DNA of 5,516 nucleotides, from assembly GCA_003820635.1 (NCBI GenBank), contig RPOS01000180.1:1-5516 (forward strand), given 5' to 3'. Shown here one piece after another: positions 1-4,911 of the stretch; within the stretch, counting starts at the first letter, position 1, and each line of letters begins with the position of its first letter. The position numbers and the translations under genes are program-made. The stretch comes from Verrucomicrobiaceae bacterium. Its GTDB lineage: Bacteria > Verrucomicrobiota > Verrucomicrobiae > Verrucomicrobiales > Akkermansiaceae. The notes under the pieces were generated by a model, which was not told where the DNA came from, made no database searches, and saw only the letters and a list, made by a program, of their open reading frames with translations.

Positions 1-108
1 GAGTTCATCGAGCACGGCAAGCCGGACACCCTGCGCGCCCTTCACGGTCTCACCCCGGAGGCGGCGGTTGGCAAGGTGCTTGGGCATTTTTCTGAAAAAA
101 GTGGGTGA
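1..108 (+). CDS. C-terminal end of an unrecognised protein (5' end outside the window)
   Basis: Frame 1 is open from the first base and ends at TGA 106-108, giving 35 residues. The fragment begins EFIEHGKPDTLRALHGLTPE and ends HFSEKSG. It reads as one or two amphipathic helices and could be the tail of a helical or winged-helix domain, but I recognise no family and assign no function. Codon use (GCC, CTG, CCG, GGC) matches the genes downstream, and the tail becomes A/T-rich just before the stop, as gene ends often do. The stop lies 4 bases before the inverted repeat that opens the toxin-antitoxin locus, so this gene is a neighbour and probably not part of that operon. No intrinsic terminator follows it. 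Confidence 0.5.
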   Translation, partial: EFIEHGKPDTLRALHGLTPEAAVGKVLGHFSEKSG

Positions 109-112
109 TGTA

Positions 113-145
113 TGCCATTTGGCGGATTAGAAATGCCGCATGGCA
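113..145. promoter_or_regulatory. Imperfect inverted repeat, candidate operator of the toxin-antitoxin locus
   Basis: TGCCAT at 113-118 is the reverse complement of ATGGCA at 140-145, and inside it GCGG at 122-125 pairs with CCGC at 136-139. The left arm carries three unpaired bases, and the centre is a 10-base A/T-rich spacer. A weak promoter may lie inside it: TTGGCG at 120-125, then 17 bases, then GCAAAT at 143-148. Antitoxins with an Xre-type HTH usually repress their own operon through palindromes near the promoter, so this is the natural candidate site. The right arm also contains the ATG at 140, so a transcript starting further upstream could instead fold here and hide that start. It is not a terminator, because no T-run follows. 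Confidence 0.35.
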
Positions 146-244
146 AATACTTTGAGCGATGGAGATCCGGATTCCGGGCAAGCCGGGCGTTTGGAGTTGC
201 CGGTAGACGTGTATGGCGCGGTCAAGGAGCCGGCGCTGCTGTAG
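140..244 (+). pseudogene. Coding-like N-terminal extension of the antitoxin, closed by an in-frame amber codon
   Basis: From ATG 140 the antitoxin's own reading frame gives 34 codons, starting MANTLSDGD and ending VYGAVKEPALL, then TAG at 242-244. The same frame continues as P-V-D-H-W-L-E into the antitoxin. The codons resemble the rest of the locus: A/T-richer near the ATG, GC-ending later. It could be the original N-terminus, now split by a nonsense mutation or sequencing error. It could be a short leader peptide whose termination feeds re-initiation at GTG 248, three bases after the stop. It could also be chance open frame upstream of the real start. Many DUF2384 antitoxins have a short variable N-terminal tail, so losing this part need not abolish function. 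Confidence 0.3.
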
Positions 245-247
245 CCG

Positions 248-673
248 GTGGATCACTGGCTGGAAGTGCTGCGCCACTTCGGGTTGAAGGCCTCGGCCGC
301 TGCGGGCAGCAGTTTCAGGCAGGTGCGGGAGGCCATGCGGCTGGGCGTGCCGCGCGGTGCCTTTGAGCAGCTGCGCGCGGATCTTGGAGTTTCCACCGAG
401 GAGCTTGCGGAGATTCTGGGCATCCCCACCCGCACGCTGGCGCGCCGCACGGAACGCTTCAAACCGGATGAGTCCGAGCGTCTGCTGCGGGTTGGCTCGG
501 TGGTGGCCAAAGCGGCGGATGTGCTGGAAGACCCGGTCGCGGCCCGCCGCTGGATGACCCAGCCGAAACGCGCGCTCGGCGGGCTCACCCCACTGCGTTG
601 CTGCGATACGGAGATCGGCGCGCGCGAGGTGGAGGCACTGCTGGGCCGCATCGAACACGGGGTTTTCTCATGA
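248..673 (+). CDS. xre: Xre/MbcA/ParS-type antitoxin (DUF2384) of a RES-Xre toxin-antitoxin pair
   Basis: This 141-residue protein is the predicted antitoxin that binds and blocks the RES toxin encoded next to it, and probably represses the operon. Residues 20-45 form a conserved linker (VREAMRLGVPRGAFEQL). Residues 46-70 hold a helix-turn-helix (STEELAEILGIPTRTLARR). Residues 71-141 are the DUF2384 toxin-binding domain, with the family hallmarks DESERLLR, an RW after the AADVLED helix, the P-x-RALGG-x-TPL segment at 106-116 and the ending ExLLGRIEHGVFS. The start is GTG 248, because an in-frame TAG stands at 242-244. AAGGAG at 224-229 could be its ribosome site, but the 18-base spacing is long, so re-initiation after the upstream amber codon is an alternative. 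The stop overlaps the toxin start as ATGA. The family assignment is firm; the exact N-terminus is not. Confidence 0.88.
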   Translation: MDHWLEVLRHFGLKASAAAGSSFRQVREAMRLGVPRGAFEQLRADLGVSTEELAEILGIPTRTLARRTERFKPDESERLLRVGSVVAKAADVLEDPVAARRWMTQPKRALGGLTPLRCCDTEIGAREVEALLGRIEHGVFS

Positions 674-1134
674 TCCGGGCCTTCCGCCTCTGCAAGACCA
701 GGCACCTGGCCACGGCCTTCAGCGGCGAGGGCGCGCGGCTCAACGGCGGCCGCTGGAATTCCCCGGGAAATGCTGTGGTTTACACCTCGTCCTCGCTTTC
801 GCTCACCACGCTGGAGGTGCTGATGCATTTGGAGGATCCGGAGGCATTTGCCCGCTTGTTTTCCTGGGTCTCCATAGAAATCCCGCATGATTTCCTGGAA
901 ACCGTGGAGCTCGCCACGCTGGCGGCCGGCTGGAACGATGACGAGCCGCGGCCGGTCTCGCGGGTGGTGGGCGACGCGTGGCTGCGCTCAATGCGCAGTG
1001 CCGCCCTCGCCGTGCCCTCCGTGGTTACGCCGGGAGAGTGGAACTACTTGCTCAACCCGGCTCATCCTCAATTTCCCCGGATTTTGATCGGCCCGTTCCA
1101 ACGATTTCGCCCGGACGCGCGGTTGATCCGCTGA
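670..1134 (+). CDS. res: RES-domain toxin (predicted NAD+-degrading)
   Basis: This 154-residue protein has a RES domain along nearly its whole length. Characterised members (MbcT of Mycobacterium tuberculosis, Res of Pseudomonas putida) deplete cellular NAD+ and stop growth unless held by their DUF2384 antitoxin. Visible hallmarks are the LNGGRWN segment at 24-30 (Arg28), Tyr38 in VVYTSSS, Glu49 in TTLEVLMHL, the VPSVV strand with Ser117, then NYLLNPAHPQF at 125-135 with Asn129-Pro130 and His132, and the closing RFRPDARL. The arginine, tyrosine, glutamate and serine positions expected for catalysis are all present, so the toxin looks intact. ATG 670 overlaps the antitoxin stop by 4 bases, indicating translational coupling; GGGG at 659-662 is a weak ribosome site. 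Length is normal for short RES proteins. Confidence 0.9.
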   Translation: MIRAFRLCKTRHLATAFSGEGARLNGGRWNSPGNAVVYTSSSLSLTTLEVLMHLEDPEAFARLFSWVSIEIPHDFLETVELATLAAGWNDDEPRPVSRVVGDAWLRSMRSAALAVPSVVTPGEWNYLLNPAHPQFPRILIGPFQRFRPDARLIR

Positions 1135-1166
1135 GAAATGAAATATGGATTTTCCCGTTTTCCGGA

Positions 1167-1194
1167 TTGCGGCGGAGGCCACAGCGCCTAGCCT
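1167..1194 (+). promoter_or_regulatory. Candidate promoter for lutAB
   Basis: The 80-base gap between the toxin stop and lutA contains TTGCGG at 1167-1172, 16 bases, then TAGCCT at 1189-1194. Each box matches the sigma-70 consensus at only 3 of 6 positions, but they keep the TTG and TA...T positions that matter most in GC-rich bacteria. Transcription would start near 1201 and leave a leader of about 14 bases before the lutA ATG. No inverted repeat for a lactate-responsive regulator stands out here, and no terminator for the toxin-antitoxin transcript is visible, so some read-through into lutA is possible. Confidence 0.3.
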
Positions 1195-1214
1195 GCCTCA
1201 GAGCGATTTTTTCC

Positions 1215-1970
1215 ATGGCCAATCCCACCGCCCGCCCACTCGGCAAACGCGTGCTCCTCATGGGCACCTGCCTTTGCGACGCCTTCTACGATGACGTGGC
1301 CCGCGCCACCGTCGAGATTCTCGAACATTTCGGAATCTCCGTGGAATACCCCGAGGATCAGACCTGCTGCGGCCAACCGGCTTTCAACTCCGGCGAATGG
1401 TCCGCCTCGCGCAAGGTTGCCAAGCACGCCGCCGAAGTCTTCGCCGGCGACCTGCCGGTGATCGTCCCCTCCGGCTCCTGCGCCGCGATGAACCGCCACG
1501 GCAACCTGCTCCAGTTTGAGGAAAACCCTGACCCGGCCATCACTTCGCTGGCCAACCGGACCTGGGAGCTCATCGATTTCATCTACAACGGCCTCGGCAT
1601 CCAGACCTGGCCCGGCAAATTCGAGCAACCCACGCGCATCGCCTTCCACCGCTCCTGCCACAGCCGCGGCACGGAAACCGGCAAAGCGGTCCGCACCCTG
1701 CTCTCCTCCATCGAAAACGCCGAAGTCATCCCCTTCGGCCAACAGGAACAATGCTGCGGTTTCGGCGGCACCTTCTCGGTCACCTTTCCGCACATCTCCG
1801 GCCAAATGGGCACCCTCAAGCTCGACAACATCCTCGATGCCAAGCCCGACATGCTCGCCGGCATCGACATGTCCTGCCTCATGCACCTCTCCGGCCTCGC
1901 CACCACCCAAGGCCGCCCGGTCCCGCACAAGCACGTCATCCAAATACTCCGCGACACACTCATGTCATGA
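1215..1970 (+). CDS. lutA: LutA, L-lactate utilisation protein with two cysteine-rich CCG domains
   Basis: This 251-residue protein is the LutA (YkgE/LldE) subunit of the cytoplasmic LutABC system, which oxidises L-lactate to pyruvate. Two CCG-type cysteine-rich domains like those of heterodisulfide reductase and glycolate oxidase GlpC/GlcF subunits are visible. The first has Cys19, then QTCCGQPAFNSG with Cys51-Cys52, and Cys89. The second has Cys148 in HRSCH, CCGFGGTFSV with Cys180-Cys181, and Cys221 in DMSCLMH. Such domains bind iron-sulfur centres and pass electrons. Length is close to the usual 240 or so. ATG 1215 is chosen because it gives a short tail (MANPTARPLGKRV) before the first conserved strand; the open frame upstream runs back into the RES gene. 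No clear Shine-Dalgarno precedes it. Its last bases overlap lutB as ATGA, so the two subunits are translationally coupled. Confidence 0.95.
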   Translation: MANPTARPLGKRVLLMGTCLCDAFYDDVARATVEILEHFGISVEYPEDQTCCGQPAFNSGEWSASRKVAKHAAEVFAGDLPVIVPSGSCAAMNRHGNLLQFEENPDPAITSLANRTWELIDFIYNGLGIQTWPGKFEQPTRIAFHRSCHSRGTETGKAVRTLLSSIENAEVIPFGQQEQCCGFGGTFSVTFPHISGQMGTLKLDNILDAKPDMLAGIDMSCLMHLSGLATTQGRPVPHKHVIQILRDTLMS

Positions 1971-3361
1971 TCGGCAACCAACTCATCGACCTCTACGCCC
2001 GGAACATCTCCGACGAAAAGCAGCACTCGGTGCTCAACGGAGCCTCTTCCGGCACGGACAAGCGCTATCAGGTCCTGCACAAGGATTACGACGATCCGGA
2101 TGCGATCCGCAAACTGGCCGCATCCATCAAGGACCACACGCTCCACCACCTCGACGAGTATCTCGCAAAGACCGAACAGGCGCTCGTTTCACGCGGCGTG
2201 AAGGTCCACTTCGCCGCCACCGGTGATGATGCCAAGCAAACGATCCTCGACATCCTGCGCGGCCACGGCGTCACCAAGCTGACGAAATCCAAGTCGATGG
2301 CCGCTGAGGAAATCCACCTCAATCCCTTCCTGATCGAAAACGGCATCGAATGCCTCGAGTCCGATCTCGGTGAGTTCATTGTCCAGCTCGACGACGACAT
2401 CCCGTCCCACATCGTCAAGCCCATCATCCACAAGAACCGCCGCGAGATCGCCCGCACTTTCCAGCGCGAGGGCATCGCTGCGGATTACAACGACGATCCG
2501 GAGACCATCACCCGCCGCGCCCGGGTTTTCCTGCGTGAAAAATACATGCAGGCCGAGGCCGGCATCACCGGCGCGAACTTCATCTGCGCGGACAGCGGCC
2601 GCATGTTGCTCGTCACCAACGAGGGCAACTCGCGCTTCGGCATGGCTCCCGTGCCGGTCCACATCGCGCTGGTCGGCATCGAGAAAATCATCCCGCGCGA
2701 GAAGGACCTGTCGGTTTTCCTCAATCTGTTAGGCCGTTCCGCCACCGGCCAGCAGCTCACGGTTTACACCGAGTTCATCAACGGCCCGCGCTCCGCCAAC
2801 CAGCCGGACGGCCCGGAGCACATGCACGTCGTCTTCATGGACAACGGCCGCAGCGACGTGCTCGCCTCCAACTGCCGGGAAATCCTCCGTTGCATCCGCT
2901 GCGGCGCCTGCCAGAACGTCTGCCCGGTTTACCGCCAGGCCTCCGGCCACGCATACCGCTCCACCTATGGCGGCCCCGTCGGCGCGGTGCTCTCTCCACT
3001 GCTCTTCGGCGATCGTTTCCCTGAACTCGCCGATCTTCCCAAAGCCTCCTCCCTCTGCGGCGCCTGCAACGAAGTCTGCCCGGTGGACATCCCGATCCCC
3101 GATCTGTTACTGCGCCTCCGTGACAAGGCGCATCAAGCACACGTCCACTCACCCGCCGCCATTCCCATGTCGCCCTTCGCGGTGCTGGCCACCTCGCCCT
3201 CACTGTGGCGCACGGCCATGACCATGTCCAAGGCGATGAACCACCTGCCCATCCAGGTCGCGCCGATCAAGCCGCTGCAAGACTGGCTCGGCCAGCGCAC
3301 GCTCCCCGAGTCGCACGGCGGCGATTTCCGGAAGTGGTATAAGACGCGCAAGAAAGGGTAA
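1967..3361 (+). CDS. lutB: LutB, LUD-domain iron-sulfur protein of L-lactate oxidation
   Basis: This 464-residue protein matches LutB (YkgF/LldF), the large electron-transfer subunit acting with LutA and LutC. Residues of about 60-300 form the LUD (DUF162) domain, with conserved stretches TKSKSMAAEEIHLN, ESDLGEFIVQL, the ANFICADSG segment and VGIEKIIPREKDL. A ferredoxin-like region follows with Cys309, Cys312, Cys315 and Cys319-Pro (CIRCGACQNVCPVYR), then the GGPVGAVLSPLL segment, then Cys364, Cys367 and Cys371-Pro (SLCGACNEVCPVDIPIP). This is the normal LutB cysteine set for two [4Fe-4S] clusters. The C-terminal 75 residues are the usual variable tail ending in a basic stretch. The start ATG 1967 overlaps the lutA stop, with no separate ribosome site. 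The gene looks complete and undamaged. Confidence 0.95.
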   Translation: MIGNQLIDLYARNISDEKQHSVLNGASSGTDKRYQVLHKDYDDPDAIRKLAASIKDHTLHHLDEYLAKTEQALVSRGVKVHFAATGDDAKQTILDILRGHGVTKLTKSKSMAAEEIHLNPFLIENGIECLESDLGEFIVQLDDDIPSHIVKPIIHKNRREIARTFQREGIAADYNDDPETITRRARVFLREKYMQAEAGITGANFICADSGRMLLVTNEGNSRFGMAPVPVHIALVGIEKIIPREKDLSVFLNLLGRSATGQQLTVYTEFINGPRSANQPDGPEHMHVVFMDNGRSDVLASNCREILRCIRCGACQNVCPVYRQASGHAYRSTYGGPVGAVLSPLLFGDRFPELADLPKASSLCGACNEVCPVDIPIPDLLLRLRDKAHQAHVHSPAAIPMSPFAVLATSPSLWRTAMTMSKAMNHLPIQVAPIKPLQDWLGQRTLPESHGGDFRKWYKTRKKG

Positions 3362-3515
3362 GGTGTGCGCCACTTGCCGCCAACGGCGCGGAAAGCCACG
3401 ACATCGAGCGGCTGGTATCATGTTCCAGTCTGCCGCCGGATTTGAAAAAGCGACTGAAAGTCCAGAATCAGGGTGGAAATATTTGGCCCTTCCTGTTCGA
3501 GGGCGGGACTCCCTG

Positions 3516-3532
3516 AGGATGCGAGCCATCCT
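3516..3532. repeat. Short perfect inverted repeat upstream of metY
   Basis: AGGATG at 3516-3521 is the reverse complement of CATCCT at 3527-3532, with a 5-base centre (CGAGC). In RNA this would be a small hairpin; in DNA the two half-sites lie about one helical turn apart, compatible with a dimeric regulator. It sits just upstream of the candidate -35 box of metY at 3539. Six-base arms can occur by chance, so the functional assignment is weak. Confidence 0.3.
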
Positions 3533-3538
3533 TCGCGC

Positions 3539-3567
3539 TTGATCACGGGGAATGCTTGGCGTCTCAT
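3539..3567 (+). promoter_or_regulatory. Candidate promoter for metY (and possibly lutC)
   Basis: TTGATC at 3539-3544 is followed after exactly 17 bases by TCTCAT at 3562-3567. Each box matches the sigma-70 consensus at 4 of 6 positions and the spacing is optimal. Transcription would begin near 3574, leaving a leader of about 16 bases before ATG 3591, similar in layout to the candidate lutA promoter. A perfect 9-bp palindrome (3546-3573) covers the spacer and the -10 box, which favours control by a repressor. If this promoter is real, lutC, 31 bases after metY, would be driven from it. Confidence 0.35.
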
Positions 3568-3573
3568 TCCCCG
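3546..3573. promoter_or_regulatory. Perfect 9-bp inverted repeat, candidate operator of metY
   Basis: CGGGGAATG at 3546-3554 and CATTCCCCG at 3565-3573 are exact reverse complements around a 10-base centre (CTTGGCGTCT). It is the longest perfect palindrome I found in the window. It ends 17 bases before the metY start and overlaps the candidate -10 box. As DNA it would suit a dimeric regulator of sulfur or methionine metabolism; as RNA it would be a stable hairpin right before the start codon. It does not match the E. coli MetJ box (AGACGTCT repeats), and no T-run follows that would make it a terminator. The repeat is certain; its role is inference. Confidence 0.5.
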
Positions 3574-3590
3574 CAACGTTTCCCGCGATC

Positions 3591-4880
3591 ATGAAACTTG
3601 AAACCCAATGCCTCCACGCCGGCTACTCGTCGGATCCCACCACCCACGCCTGCGCGGTGCCGGTTTACCGCACGGCGTCCTATGTCTTCGACAGCACCGA
3701 GCACGCGGCGAATCTTTTCGCCCTGCGCGAGCTCGGCAACATCTACACACGGCTGATGAACCCGACGCACGATGTGCTCGAGCAACGCGTCGCCGCGCTC
3801 GAGGGCGGCGCGGCGGGGCTGGCCATCGCCTCCGGCACCTCGGCGATCTTCTATTCGATCATCAATCTTGCCCAGGCCGGAGACAACATCGTTTCCGCGC
3901 GCAACCTTTACGGCGGCACTTACACGCAGTTCAAAGACATCCTGCCCGCGCTCGGCATCGAGGTGCGTTTCGTGGATTCCAACGATCCGGCAAACTTCGC
4001 CGCAGCGGCGGATGACAAGACGCGGGCGTTTTTCTGCGAGAGCGTTTCCAATCCTGCGTTGGAAATTTCCGACATCGAGGCCATCGCGAGTCTCGCCCAT
4101 GGCCTCGGCCTGCCGCTGATTGTCGATTCCACCTTTTCCACGCCCTATCTCACCAAGCCGATTGAATTCGGCGCGGACATCGTGGTCCATTCTCTAACAA
4201 AATGGCTCGGCGGTCACGGCACCGGCATCGGCGGCATCGTCATCGACTCAGGAAAGTTCAACTGGGCGGCCGGCAAGCATCCGCTCTTCGATGTTCCGGA
4301 CAGTTCATATCACGGCCTGCGCTGGGGTCACGACCTGCCGGCTCCGCTCGCGCCGCTGGCCTACATTCTGCGCATGCGCACCGGTCCGCTGCGCAACCTG
4401 GGTGCCTGCCTCTCGCCGGACAACGCGTGGATCGCGCTGCAAGGAATCGAAACGCTGCCGCTGCGGATGGAGCGCCATTGTGAAAACGCCTTGGCGGCCG
4501 CCAAGCACCTGCAAGGCCATCCCGCCGTGGAGTGGGTGCGTTTCCCCGGCCTGCCCGGCGATCCGCAGCACGCCCTCAACGGGAAGTATCTCAAGGGCAA
4601 GGGCGGCTCGATGGTCGTCTTCGGCATCAAGGGCGGCGCAAAGGCCGGGGCGAAATTCATCGATTCCCTCAAGCTCTTCAAACATCTCGCCAATGTCGGC
4701 GACGCCAAATCGCTGGCCATCCACCCGGCCACCACCACCCACTCCCAACTCAACGAAGACCAGCAACGCGCCGCCGGCATCCCGCCGGAACTGATCCGCT
4801 TGTCCATCGGCATCGAGCACATTGATGACATCCTCGCCGATCTCGACCAGGCGCTGGAAGCCGCGAAAAAACCCGAGTGA
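3591..4880 (+). CDS. metY: O-acetylhomoserine sulfhydrylase (O-acetylhomoserine aminocarboxypropyltransferase)
   Basis: This 429-residue protein belongs to the PLP-dependent Cys/Met metabolism family (fold type I). It most likely joins O-acetylhomoserine with sulfide to give homocysteine and acetate, the direct-sulfhydrylation route to methionine. Visible active-site features are Tyr52 and Arg54 in GNIYTRLMNPT, SGTSA at 81-85 (phosphate loop), Asn154 in ESVSNP, Asp179 in VDSTFSTPY, the PLP Schiff-base Lys204 in SLTKWLGGHGTGIGG, and Arg403 in LIRLSIGIEH. The length near 430 and the insertion after the lysine motif (DSGKFNW... to ...LRWGHDL) point to MetY rather than the shorter MetB/MetZ (about 380-400). 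The start ATG 3591 gives MKLETQCLHAGY, where family members normally begin; an ATG at 3552 in the same frame lies inside the palindrome and is less likely. No Shine-Dalgarno is visible. Its place between lutB and lutC is unusual. Confidence 0.93.
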   Translation: MKLETQCLHAGYSSDPTTHACAVPVYRTASYVFDSTEHAANLFALRELGNIYTRLMNPTHDVLEQRVAALEGGAAGLAIASGTSAIFYSIINLAQAGDNIVSARNLYGGTYTQFKDILPALGIEVRFVDSNDPANFAAAADDKTRAFFCESVSNPALEISDIEAIASLAHGLGLPLIVDSTFSTPYLTKPIEFGADIVVHSLTKWLGGHGTGIGGIVIDSGKFNWAAGKHPLFDVPDSSYHGLRWGHDLPAPLAPLAYILRMRTGPLRNLGACLSPDNAWIALQGIETLPLRMERHCENALAAAKHLQGHPAVEWVRFPGLPGDPQHALNGKYLKGKGGSMVVFGIKGGAKAGAKFIDSLKLFKHLANVGDAKSLAIHPATTTHSQLNEDQQRAAGIPPELIRLSIGIEHIDDILADLDQALEAAKKPE

Positions 4881-4911
4881 TCCGATTAATCCGACCGATT
4901 TCAGAACCACT

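Larger units (their letters stand above)
3362..3590. other. Spacer between lutB and metY, no gene seen
   Basis: These 229 bases hold no convincing coding frame. The first part has small GC-rich self-complementary pieces, such as GCCG at 3376-3379 against CGGC at 3384-3387, that could slow polymerase after lutB, but no run of T follows, so this is not a standard intrinsic terminator. The middle (3440-3485) is A/T-richer. The last 75 bases hold two inverted repeats and a candidate metY promoter, listed separately. I looked for a SAM-type riboswitch because metY follows, and saw no recognisable core. Confidence 0.6.

Noticed and set aside
86..100. T-run and A-run (TTTTTCTGAAAAAA) near the end of the first gene as a terminator or promoter element
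   Set aside because: It lies inside the coding frame before the stop, has only an A/T stem, and cannot act as a standard terminator; no convincing -35/-10 pair is formed with it.
112..366. Plus-strand open frame of 84 codons starting at ATG 112
   Set aside because: It runs out of frame through the antitoxin gene, and its product is an Arg/Gly/Ala-rich sequence with no domain. The DUF2384 protein in the other frame is clear.
1188..1943. Long open frame on the minus strand opposite lutA
   Set aside because: Its translation is low-complexity (rich in Gly, Ala, Glu, Val) with no recognisable motif, and it mirrors the codon positions of lutA. High G+C genes routinely produce such antisense frames.
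1516..2226. Plus-strand open frame crossing the lutA-lutB junction
   Set aside because: It gives a Ser/Pro/Ala/Arg-rich translation typical of an out-of-frame reading, while lutA and lutB carry full cysteine motifs.
3362..3400. Intrinsic terminator after lutB
   Set aside because: There are small GC-rich stems, but no following T-run and no single dominant hairpin.
3552..3590. Upstream ATG 3552 as the metY start
   Set aside because: The extra 13 residues do not belong to the family N-terminus, and the codons lie in the palindrome and promoter candidate. MKLETQCLHAGY at 3591 matches where MetY proteins begin.
3421..3590. SAM riboswitch upstream of metY
   Set aside because: Expected in principle for a methionine gene, but no SAM-I, SAM-II or SAM-IV core could be recognised. 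The only strong pairing is the simple 9-bp palindrome.
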